A DNA stretch of 12,772 nucleotides, taken from CAZJCK01 sp964544635 (GTDB lineage: Bacteria > Zixibacteria > MSB-5A5 > GN15 > FEB-12). The stretch lies in contig CAZJCK010000079.1 of NCBI GenBank assembly GCA_964544635.1, positions 1-12,772 of the forward strand, given 5' to 3'. This document shows, in pieces, positions 1 through 6,125 of the stretch. A model generated the notes under the pieces. It did not search any database, was not told the DNA's origin, and worked only from the letters and a program-made list of their open reading frames with translations. A program made the position numbers and the translations under genes. Position 1 is the stretch's first letter, and every line of letters begins with the position of its first letter.

Positions 1-41
1 CGCATGGGTCGTGTCGAAGAGAATAATGGGCCCTCGCCTTC

Positions 42-114
42 GCGAGGGCGACGTGTAGGGAGCGAAGCGTCGTGGGGGAGCGAGGGCGACGTGGGGGGAG
101 CGAAAGCGACGGCG
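42..114. repeat. Short GC-rich degenerate tandem repeat
   Basis: About four imperfect head-to-tail copies of an 18-20 bp unit starting GCGA lie at 42-61, 62-79, 80-99 and 100-114 (the last partial). The unit is roughly GCGA, two or three purines, GCGACGTGGGGGGA. A perfect hairpin, CCCTCGC-CTTC-GCGAGGG (31-48), runs into the first copy. No gene is supported in 1-112. The repeat lies just beyond the terminator of the selenoprotein gene. Its function is unknown; it could be an intergenic repeat family of this genome. Confidence 0.6.
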
Positions 115-140
115 AAAACAGCCCGCCTGAAAGGTGGGCT
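113..140 (-). terminator. Intrinsic terminator of the selenoprotein gene
   Basis: On the minus strand, AGCCCACC and GGCGGGCT form an 8-bp stem (one G-T pair) with a 5-nt TTTCA loop, followed by GTTTTCGC. The hairpin starts about 20 nt after the stop codon at 161-163, so it would end the transcript of the protoglobin/MarR/AhpD cluster. The U-run is short (four), so strength is uncertain. Confidence 0.7.
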
Positions 141-160
141 GCCAAATATGACGACTCGGC

Positions 161-712
161 CTACTCCTCCAGCTCCACCCCCAGGCCGTCGGCCAGACGG
201 TTGACATAATTGAAATATGCCACCACCTGCACCAGGTCATGCAACAACTGATCGTCGGCGCCAAGCTCACGAAGGTCGTCGACCAGTTCTTTGTCGACGC
301 TGCTTGGCATCAGCGTCAGCATTTTGGCAAAGTCGAGCATGACGACATTGAAAGTTGACAGCTTGTCGTCGTAGCTGCCGGTGACAAGCGCCTCTTTGAG
401 GTCATCATCCAGCTCGATTCCATCGGTCGGTGGAAGGGCACGCAACGCGGCCCAGTGGTGCTCAATTCAATAGTGACACTGATTGAGAGCCGACACGACC
501 ACCGCGATCATCTCGCGCTGTTGTCGCGACAGCGGTGACTTCTGAAACATGACCGACTTATAGAAGTCAAGGTGTGCCTGCATGGCACGCGGATTGAGAC
601 CAGCGATACGCAGGATATTGGCGGGCACCCGGTTTGGCGCACCGGCTTGTTCATAGACTTTCTTTAACTCGTCGCCGGCGTCGTCGTAGGAAATGTACTT
701 GATATATGCCAT
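161..712 (-). CDS. AhpD-like peroxidase-related selenoprotein (in-frame UGA = Sec82)
   Basis: This is a carboxymuconolactone decarboxylase/AhpD-fold protein of 183 residues, the usual length of the 'uncharacterized peroxidase-related enzyme' family. The frame from ATG at 712 meets one TGA (469-467), then stays open to TAG at 163-161. The UGA follows NQCHY and precedes IEHHW, where relatives have a second cysteine, giving C79-H-Y-U82 in place of CxxC. Other AhpD active-site positions are present: E67, twelve residues before C79 like the proton-relay Glu of mycobacterial AhpD, and H86, four after the redox residue. Sequence on both sides of the UGA continues one family without a gap, which argues against a nonsense mutation. 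A SECIS-like hairpin lies 14-31 nt after the UGA. A thiol/selenol peroxidase or oxidoreductase role is expected; the substrate is unknown. The start has only a weak ribosome site. It lies 39 nt after the MarR gene and is probably cotranscribed. Standard gene callers would split it into 467-712 and 161-445. Confidence 0.88.
436..469 (-). promoter_or_regulatory. Sec UGA codon with putative bacterial SECIS hairpin
   Basis: In the mRNA, UGA (469-467) is followed by a stem made of GGGC (453-450) with GCCC (439-436) and CGC (449-447) with GCG (443-441). U440 is bulged and the apical loop is GUU (446-444). The loop begins 21 nt after the UGA and has G as its first base. Both features match the published bacterial SECIS model (loop roughly 16-37 nt downstream, G among the first loop bases). 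The loop is short, and an alternative GCAC/GUGC pairing exists. The structure was folded by eye. Confidence 0.62.
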
Positions 713-751
713 GCCCGATGATAGCTCATTTTCGATTCCAGCGCAATCAGC

Positions 752-1360
752 TCAGCCGGACTCGTGCTCCGGGCAATCAATGCGCAGCGACGTTGGCGGC
801 AGCGGCACCTCGAGAAGATTGCAGTAGTGATCGACTGCCGACTTCGCCGCCGGTTTGAAGAAGCGACAGGTCAGACACATCCGGTTGACCGGGATATGAC
901 CGTGGCGGCTGAGATTAACCGTCAGCTGCATAAGCGTATTCAAAGTCACCCTCTTGTCGCCGTCCGAAACCTCGGCCAGACCATCCATCAGCGGCCCTGC
1001 CCACCGCTCCAGCAGTTTCGCAACACGCTGCCCCTTTGCAGAGAGTTTGAGTTGTTTGGCGCGGGCATCGGACGGATCCGGAGTGCGGTCGATCAGCCCC
1101 TTCTCTTCAAGCACTGCAAGAGCGTCAGACATTGTCGGCTGCGACACAAGGAACTCCTGTGACAGCAAACCGGTCCTTCGAAACTCAGGTGCATGGTGCA
1201 AAAGAAAGACGAGTGACTCAACCTGGATCGGGCTGAGGCCATGCTCGGTGGCAAGCTGCTGCAGCATCGACCGAATCACCACTGCCAGTCGCTCCAGCAG
1301 CGCGACGATCTTGAAATCGATATTGCCGTGCTGGTCAGATGGGTTGAACGGTGATTCCAT
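752..1360 (-). CDS. MarR-family winged-helix regulator with a four-cysteine C-terminal tail
   Basis: This 202-residue DNA-binding regulator has a MarR-type winged helix over about residues 15-150, with recognition-helix sequence SQPTMSDALAVLEEKGLI (73-90) and a wing containing DPSDARAKQLKLSAKG (95-110). The last 45 residues are unlike plain MarR: C162-x2-C165, C180 and C196, with H178 and H199 nearby, ending in DCPEHESG. This looks like a metal or Fe-S site or a redox switch (inference). ATG 1360 has a clear AGGAG about 7 nt upstream. The gene lies 92 nt after the protoglobin gene and 39 nt before the selenoprotein gene on the same strand, which suggests it controls one or both. Its TGA stop (754-752) fits where such proteins normally end. 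Confidence 0.85.
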   Translation of the reverse strand: MESPFNPSDQHGNIDFKIVALLERLAVVIRSMLQQLATEHGLSPIQVESLVFLLHHAPEFRRTGLLSQEFLVSQPTMSDALAVLEEKGLIDRTPDPSDARAKQLKLSAKGQRVAKLLERWAGPLMDGLAEVSDGDKRVTLNTLMQLTVNLSRHGHIPVNRMCLTCRFFKPAAKSAVDHYCNLLEVPLPPTSLRIDCPEHESG

Positions 1361-1381
1361 ACTGTTCTCCTGATAAGCGAA

Positions 1382-1402
1382 AGGGGCGAATTGCTCGCCC
1401 CT
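1382..1402 (-). terminator. GC-rich hairpin between protoglobin and MarR genes (terminator or leader element)
   Basis: A perfect 8-bp inverted repeat, AGGGGCGA / TCGCCCCT, with a 5-nt loop is followed on the minus strand by TTTCGCTT. It lies after the protoglobin stop (1453) but only 21 nt before the MarR start. It could terminate protoglobin transcripts, attenuate read-through into marR, or be an operator. A weaker CTTAC...GTAAG pair (1405-1409, 1422-1426) lies just upstream. The sequence does not decide between these roles. Confidence 0.45.
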
Positions 1403-1452
1403 CCCTTACGATTACGCCCTTGTAAGAAGGCATTAAACAGCATGGAGCGCAA

Positions 1453-2133
1453 TCAGAAATCTCCCTGCTTGACATACGGTTGTGACCAGACGGTTACATG
1501 CAGGACGACCGACTTGAACCAGGCCTGGTACATTGCCTCGACCTCATCAGCAGAGTGATCGCCTTCCTCAAGGAACGATCGCATTGTCGCCGTGATCGGG
1601 TAGATAAAGGCAGTCATATAACGAAGCTGAATGTGATCGACGGCATCGGCATTGTCAGTCTCGTTTTTCTTACTGCGGTGGTGACGAAGCGCAATCTCGT
1701 GCTGCCAGTCGAGCCAGTTCTGGTCATGGGGCCGACGGCAAACATCGAGAATCCACTGACCGAATCGCTTGCGCACGGCCGCCAAATAATCAGCGTCCGG
1801 TTTCCCCTGCGCATTACTGAAGTAGTAGACCAAGTGGTCGTTGGCACCGACAAAACCGTACCAGGTGTCGAGAATGTCGTCGACCTGGCCCTCCAGAAGT
1901 TCGGCCGCCATCTTAAGCGCCCGGTCATCTTCCTCTGACCACAATAGAGTCTTTTTCAAGTTGCTGAGGTCTTCAATCGTGAGCGGCGAACGCGCCAGCT
2001 CGTCATCTCCGTAGCTGTAGCCGGGAATCGACTGTGAAATTCTCTTCTCCTCAGTCTCGGTCTGGCTGACCACGGGTTGGGCAAATACTGCAGCCATCAG
2101 GGCGGCCATCAGAACGGTGGAAATTGTTCGCAT
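1453..2133 (-). CDS. Exported protoglobin (single-domain haem globin with signal peptide)
   Basis: This 226-residue protein matches the protoglobin family, known from Methanosarcina acetivorans, along nearly its whole length. The family landmarks are IPGYSYG (36-42), W91-Y92 in the distal haem pocket, the run RKRFGQWILDVCRRPHDQNW (121-140), the proximal-histidine segment LRHHR (149-153), RYMTAFIYPITA (171-182) and a C-terminal MYQAWFKS (201-208). Protoglobins bind O2, CO and NO. Residues 1-24 form a signal peptide (MRT, then a hydrophobic stretch ending near VVSQ), so it should act outside the cytoplasm, unlike the cytoplasmic archaeal protein. The start at 2133 is chosen because AAAGGAGA lies about 7 nt upstream and the signal peptide begins there; a start at 2196 would add 21 unrelated residues. 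It is the first gene of the protoglobin/MarR/AhpD cluster. Confidence 0.92.
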   Translation of the reverse strand: MRTISTVLMAALMAAVFAQPVVSQTETEEKRISQSIPGYSYGDDELARSPLTIEDLSNLKKTLLWSEEDDRALKMAAELLEGQVDDILDTWYGFVGANDHLVYYFSNAQGKPDADYLAAVRKRFGQWILDVCRRPHDQNWLDWQHEIALRHHRSKKNETDNADAVDHIQLRYMTAFIYPITATMRSFLEEGDHSADEVEAMYQAWFKSVVLHVTVWSQPYVKQGDF

Positions 2134-2167
2134 ACAGGATCTCCTTTCTGTCAGGTGTGACAGAATA

Positions 2168-2196
2168 AACATAGGAATCCTATATATAGTTCCCAA
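2168..2196 (-). promoter_or_regulatory. Candidate promoter of the protoglobin gene with overlapping palindrome
   Basis: On the minus strand, TTGGGA (2196-2191) and TATGTT (2173-2168) are 17 nt apart. This fits a sigma-70-type core promoter with four of six matches in each box. A perfect palindrome, ATAGGA-A-TCCTAT (2171-2183), covers part of the -10 box and spacer, as an operator would. The predicted leader is about 28 nt and includes the AAAGGAGA ribosome site. Confidence 0.4.
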
Positions 2197-2243
2197 ACGG
2201 CTGTATTTTTTTGTCCGATTCCAAAGCCGGCGCTGGGAGAGTG

Positions 2244-2278
2244 TTACTAAGTAATTGTATCGATGTAAGTTAACTTAC
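2244..2278. promoter_or_regulatory. Pair of TTAC/GTAA palindromes upstream of protoglobin
   Basis: Two perfect palindromes lie 10 bp apart: TTACT-A-AGTAA (2244-2254) and GTAAGTTAACTTAC (2265-2278). The second overlaps the stop codon of the DUF1761 gene (2277-2275). They share the TTAC/GTAA half-site and lie about 50-110 bp upstream of the candidate protoglobin promoter. They may bind a dimeric regulator such as the neighbouring MarR protein (inference). The 14-bp one could also be part of a weak terminator. Confidence 0.4.
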
Positions 2279-2706
2279 CGCCACAGGCCGATAATCACAC
2301 CCATCACCACAAAACCAACCAGCTGATACATTATGTTGATCATGGTCAGCTTGCCGGGGCGCTTTTCCATGATGTCGTGCATCAGGACAGTCGCCACGCT
2401 GAAACAGAACCAGACTAAGACAGCGACCAGAATGGTGCCCAGCAGCGTGGTCCCGCCGTGCCACAAGTCGATGCGGGCGATACCGTAGGCGACAAACCAG
2501 GCGGTGATGAACACCCAGACCAACTGCAGCGGTGAGAACTCTTTTTGAATCTGCTCTTCGGTCTTGCCGATCGCCTGCATCCAGGCATTGCCGAAAAGCG
2601 GCCTGGCGTACCAGATGGCGCCAATAATCCAGTAGGCGGCAGCCGCCACCAGCGCCGCCCAGTAATTGATATCTTCACGGACCATGGTTACTTCCAGATC
2701 AGACAT
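2275..2706 (-). CDS. DUF1761 family small integral membrane protein
   Basis: This 143-residue hydrophobic protein resembles the DUF1761 family, whose function is unknown. Four membrane segments can be read: about residues 14-33 (INYWAALVAAAAYWIIGAIW), 60-79, 86-111 and 119-142. The first loop carries the ARPLFGNAWM motif (34-43) followed by a short charged stretch. ATG 2706 has GGAGG about 8 nt upstream; an internal ATG at codon 8 is a weaker alternative. It stands 100 nt after the ABC ATPase gene and has its own promoter-like sequence, so it is probably a separate unit. No partner is evident. Confidence 0.8.
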   Translation of the reverse strand: MSDLEVTMVREDINYWAALVAAAAYWIIGAIWYARPLFGNAWMQAIGKTEEQIQKEFSPLQLVWVFITAWFVAYGIARIDLWHGGTTLLGTILVAVLVWFCFSVATVLMHDIMEKRPGKLTMINIMYQLVGFVVMGVIIGLWR

Positions 2707-2744
2707 ACTCGTCCCTCCTCCGGTCGGGTTTGATGTTGTGCAGT

Positions 2745-2774
2745 ATTATGTCCGTACCTTTCAGATAAAGACAA
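2745..2774 (-). promoter_or_regulatory. Candidate promoter of the DUF1761 gene
   Basis: On the minus strand, TTGTCT (2774-2769) and CATAAT (2750-2745) are separated by 18 nt, giving four and five matches of six to the sigma-70 consensus. The site lies in the 100-nt gap between the ABC ATPase stop and the DUF1761 start and leaves a leader of about 30 nt with a GGAGG site. I see no clear terminator in this gap. Confidence 0.45.
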
Positions 2775-2806
2775 TAGGCAGTGTCAACGGCCATCAGGGC
2801 AAGTTT

Positions 2807-3865
2807 TTATTTCTTCTCGCTGTCGGCGCCAAACCAGACCGCCCGGCCATCACCGTCGAAGAGCATACCGCCGGCCATATCGATGTCAAACACCACCTGC
2901 TCCCCCGCCTCGACCGTCTTGTCGGTAATAGCCGTGATCAAGATATCACGGTATGACAGCGTCAGGTTAATCTGGTTGCCGAGGTATTCCGAAGTGGTCA
3001 CCGGGGCGCGGTAGGGTCCGTTGCCGAGCCTGATCGCTTCCGGCCGTACGCCGAGGGTGAAGCGCTCTTTGAGGTAGTCGGACGGCAATGGCAGATCGGT
3101 GAACGTGCGGCTGCCGTCCTCATTCTGCACCGGCAGCATATTGATGCGCGGCGAACCGACGAACTCGGCGACGAAACGGTTGACCGGCTTGCGATAGATG
3201 TCGTCAGGCGTACCTACCTGCTGGAGGATTCCTTCATCCAGCAGCGCGATGCGATCGGCCATGGTGAGCGCCTCGGCCTGGTCGTGGGTGACATAGACCA
3301 TGGCGGTGCCGAGCTTTTTCTGCAGCGCCACGATTTCACGTCGCATCCGCAGCCGCAGATCGGCATCCAGATTCGACAGCGGTTCGTCGAGAAGGAAAAT
3401 AACCGGTTCGCGGATGATGGCGCGGCCGAGCGCCACGCGCTGGCGCTGGCCACCCGATAGTTCGGCCGGACGGGCATCGAGCCGTTCCTCCAGCCCGATC
3501 AACCGTGCCACCTGACGTACCTGCTCTTTGCGTTCGTGCTTCTTCACACCGATGATCTTGAGTGGAAAAGCGAGGTTTTCGGCTACACTCATGTGCGGAT
3601 AAAGCGAGTAGTTTTGAAAGACCAGCGAGATATTGCGGTCTTTGGGCCGCAACTGATCAACCCGCCGCCCGGCCAGGTGAATCTCTCCTTCGTCGAGGGC
3701 CTCAAGACCGGCGATCAACCGCAGCAGGGTTGACTTGCCGCAACCCGACGGCCCCAGGAGCACCAGCAACTCGCCATCGGGGATGGAAAGCGACACATCG
3801 CGCAGCACCGGGGTATTGTCAAACGACTTGGTAATATGCTGCAGGTCAAGGTAGCCCATGCTCAT
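2807..3865 (-). CDS. ABC importer ATPase, MalK/UgpC/MsmX type
   Basis: This 352-residue ATPase is of the kind that drives carbohydrate or glycerol-3-phosphate importers from the cytoplasmic face. Visible parts are Walker A GPSGCGKST (38-46), Q-loop Q84, signature LSGGQ (136-140), Walker B VIFLLDEP (155-162), D-loop NLD (165-167) and switch H194. After about residue 240 comes the C-terminal OB-like (TOBE) domain of this subfamily, with GVRPEAIRLG. Start and recF stop share ATGA (3865-3862), so translation is probably coupled to recF; a second in-frame ATG lies two codons later. No permease or binding protein gene lies in the window, so it probably serves importers encoded elsewhere, as MsmX does. 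Substrate cannot be told. The position in a recF operon is unusual. Confidence 0.9.
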   Translation of the reverse strand: MSMGYLDLQHITKSFDNTPVLRDVSLSIPDGELLVLLGPSGCGKSTLLRLIAGLEALDEGEIHLAGRRVDQLRPKDRNISLVFQNYSLYPHMSVAENLAFPLKIIGVKKHERKEQVRQVARLIGLEERLDARPAELSGGQRQRVALGRAIIREPVIFLLDEPLSNLDADLRLRMRREIVALQKKLGTAMVYVTHDQAEALTMADRIALLDEGILQQVGTPDDIYRKPVNRFVAEFVGSPRINMLPVQNEDGSRTFTDLPLPSDYLKERFTLGVRPEAIRLGNGPYRAPVTTSEYLGNQINLTLSYRDILITAITDKTVEAGEQVVFDIDMAGGMLFDGDGRAVWFGADSEKK

Positions 3866-4947
3866 GCCACCGGTTCGATGCTGCCGGCGCTGATCTGGAA
3901 GCGCCTGGCACGATCCATCAGCGCGTCGGGTGGCGTACTGGCGGTCGTCAGGAACAACTGGCCGAACTCGCCAAAGGCACTGATCAACCCCTCGGTGCGA
4001 CGGTCATCCAGCTCGGCGAAGATTTCGTCCAGCAGCAGGATCGGTTCGGTGCTGGCCCGTTTGCGCAACTGATGATAAACCGCCAGCTTGAAGGAAACCG
4101 CGGCGGTGCGCCACTCTCCCTGCGATGCATGTGTCCGTGCCGGATAACCGCCGATGAGGAGCTTGATATCATCGCGGTGCGGTCCGACGAGAGAGCTGCC
4201 GACGATCATCTCGCGCTGCGCCAGCTCCTCGAGGCGTCTTTCAAAGCGCGCACGGATGCTGTCATGATCGCTGCAATCGACATCCGACACCGACGGATCA
4301 TACTCGATCGACAGGCTGCTGCCGCCGGAGATGTCGCTGTACAATCGTGTCACGTCGCCGGCAATGTCACGAAGAAACTGCGCCCGGAACTTCATAACGG
4401 TGGCCCCGTAGTCGGCAAGCAGCAGATTGAAGGCACCCGGATCCTGCTCCATCTTGAGCGCCGCATTCTTCTGCGCCATCGCCCGCTGATAATCGGTCAG
4501 GCTGCTCAGGTACTTGCGCGACAGTTGCGAGAGGTACAGGTCGAGCACAGTCCGTCGCACCGACGGTGCGCCGCTGATCATCTCGGTATCCTCCGGACCG
4601 GTCGATACGGCGGCAAACTGGCCGTACAGTTCCGACGTTCTCACCGGCAGTTTCTCGATCGACACCTGTTTGCGCATGTTCTTCTGGTAGGCTACAGCAA
4701 CTTCGCTTATCCTCTCGTCACGCTCGATCTTTCCTTCCACGCGGTAACTATCGTCACCGTCGCGCACCAGCACACTATCCGGCGCGCCGCGCTGGGAGCG
4801 CCCGAGACACATCAAAAAGAGCGCCTCGAGAAGGCTGGTCTTGCCCGATGCGTTGCGACCGAAGAATATATTCACGCCGTTGTGGCATGCTACCTCGGCC
4901 TTTTCGAAGTTGCGGAAAGTATGGATTTTGAATGAGTGTACGTACAT
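3862..4947 (-). CDS. recF: RecF recombination/replication repair SMC-like ATPase
   Basis: RecF loads RecA at gapped DNA with RecO and RecR. From the start at 4947 the protein is 361 residues, normal for RecF, and begins MYVHSFKIHTFRNF like its relatives. It shows Walker A GRNASGKT (30-37), GPHRDD (255-260), signature region SQGEWRTAAVSFKLA (275-289) and Walker B with D-loop ILLLDEIFAELD (303-314). The signature has GEW where many RecF proteins have GEQ or GQQ. A longer frame from ATG 4995 would translate through the dnaN terminator hairpin, so I reject it. The start at 4947 has no visible Shine-Dalgarno site. The 3' end overlaps the ABC ATPase gene by four bases. Confidence 0.93.
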   Translation of the reverse strand: MYVHSFKIHTFRNFEKAEVACHNGVNIFFGRNASGKTSLLEALFLMCLGRSQRGAPDSVLVRDGDDSYRVEGKIERDERISEVAVAYQKNMRKQVSIEKLPVRTSELYGQFAAVSTGPEDTEMISGAPSVRRTVLDLYLSQLSRKYLSSLTDYQRAMAQKNAALKMEQDPGAFNLLLADYGATVMKFRAQFLRDIAGDVTRLYSDISGGSSLSIEYDPSVSDVDCSDHDSIRARFERRLEELAQREMIVGSSLVGPHRDDIKLLIGGYPARTHASQGEWRTAAVSFKLAVYHQLRKRASTEPILLLDEIFAELDDRRTEGLISAFGEFGQLFLTTASTPPDALMDRARRFQISAGSIEPVA

Positions 4948-4959
4948 CGGTCGGGCAAT

Positions 4960-4988
4960 AAAAAAATGGCGGATGGATCCACCCGCCA
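4960..4988 (-). terminator. Intrinsic terminator between dnaN and recF
   Basis: On the minus strand, TGGCGGGTGG and CCATCCGCCA form a stem of eight to ten pairs (one G-T) around a very small loop, followed directly by seven T (4966-4960). It begins about 25 nt after the dnaN stop (5013). Its T-run ends only 12 nt before the likely recF ATG (4947). This is the clearest terminator in the window. Confidence 0.85.
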
Positions 4989-5012
4989 CATTCATCCTTT
5001 ACGGTGCATATG

Positions 5013-6125
5013 TCAGTCAGCCAGCCGAAGCGGCATGATCAAACATAAGTAATCTTCCTTCTGCTTGTCAGTCGGATATACGACCCCGGCCGCCACTGCC
5101 GTGGCCAGTTCGAACACCACCTCATCCGATTCCATGGTGGTGAGAATCTCCGTCAGGTAGGTCGCATTATAGCCGAGATCCAGCGATTCACCCTTGTAAT
5201 CGCACTTAAGTACTTCGGTGCCTTCGCCGCCAACATCGGCATTGGTGGTCGACAACGTCAACTCGCCGTCCTTAATCGAGAACTTAACCTGGTGTGTCAG
5301 GGCATTGGAGAGGATAGAGACGCGACGTACGGTCCGCGCCAGTTCTTCGCGATTAATTATCACCTTCTTGTCGTTGTCGGTCGGGATAACCTGTTCGAAG
5401 TTCGGGTATGGTCCTTCGATGAGCCGCGAGGTGAGTATCATCTCCTCAAAACTGAAGATGATGTTATTCTCGCCAAAAATAATGCCAATTTCACCCTTCG
5501 GGTCATCCATGAACTTGGGAATCAGATTGAGCACTTTGGGCGGGATGATAACATCTTCGCTCAATCCCTTCAGTTTCTTGTTTTCGACTGCCATCTTGGC
5601 CAAACGGTGACCGTCAGTGGCCACCATCTGCATCTTATCCCCCTGGGTTTGCCAGAGTACACCATTGAGGGCAGGCCGGGTTTCATCGTCGCTGCAGGCA
5701 AAGGTGGTGCGGCGAATCATCTCCACCAGGTCAGTTGCTTCGAGCTTGATCTCTTTTTTCGTGTTGACCGCCGGCAGTTTCGGAAAGTCGTCAGCCTGGA
5801 CAGTGGCTATCTTATACGAACCGTTGGGAATCTTCATCTGCAGCCGGTTATTGACCAGTTCGAAGGAGATCTCGGATTCCGGTAATTCACGAATAATCTC
5901 GGATAGAATACGAGCCGGCACGGCAACCGAGCCTTTTTTGGTCACATCGCATTCAAGCGAGGTGGTGACCGAAATATCGAGGTCGGTCGCCGACAGTTTG
6001 AGTTTATTCTCCAGCGCTTCGACCAGGATATTGGTCAGAATAGGCAGAGTTGATTTCGATGGCACGACCTGCAGTATCTGCTGGAGGTGTCCAGCCAATC
6101 GAGATTTGGTTACCGCGAACTTCAT
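5013..6125 (-). CDS. dnaN: DNA polymerase III beta subunit (sliding clamp)
   Basis: This is the ring-shaped processivity factor that holds DNA polymerase III on DNA. It has 370 residues, the usual length, starting MKFAVTKSRLAGHLQQILQVV and ending in the conserved LIMPLRLAD, part of the partner-binding pocket. Typical clamp segments include LPILTNILVEA (27-37), the DDETRPALNGVLW segment and ATDGHRLA. ATG 6125 is preceded by GGGAGAG at good spacing. It lies 284 nt after dnaA in the standard dnaA-dnaN-recF order and is followed by a strong terminator. Confidence 0.97.
   Translation of the reverse strand: MKFAVTKSRLAGHLQQILQVVPSKSTLPILTNILVEALENKLKLSATDLDISVTTSLECDVTKKGSVAVPARILSEIIRELPESEISFELVNNRLQMKIPNGSYKIATVQADDFPKLPAVNTKKEIKLEATDLVEMIRRTTFACSDDETRPALNGVLWQTQGDKMQMVATDGHRLAKMAVENKKLKGLSEDVIIPPKVLNLIPKFMDDPKGEIGIIFGENNIIFSFEEMILTSRLIEGPYPNFEQVIPTDNDKKVIINREELARTVRRVSILSNALTHQVKFSIKDGELTLSTTNADVGGEGTEVLKCDYKGESLDLGYNATYLTEILTTMESDEVVFELATAVAAGVVYPTDKQKEDYLCLIMPLRLAD

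Noticed and set aside
467..469. AhpD-like gene as a pseudogene broken by a nonsense mutation
   Set aside because: Only one interruption exists, it is UGA, it sits at the catalytic cysteine, the frame and family similarity continue to a natural end, and a SECIS-like hairpin follows.
713..754. Read-through of the MarR UGA stop into the selenoprotein gene; the two frames are in phase with 13 open codons between
   Set aside because: The MarR protein ends where the tail motif DCPEH ends, the 13 codons show no family similarity, and no hairpin was seen at the right distance. Phase match has a one-in-three chance.
4948..4995. N-terminal extension of RecF from ATG 4995
   Set aside because: It would be translated through the dnaN terminator, adds 16 residues absent in RecF, and its ribosome-site-like AAAGG touches the start codon.
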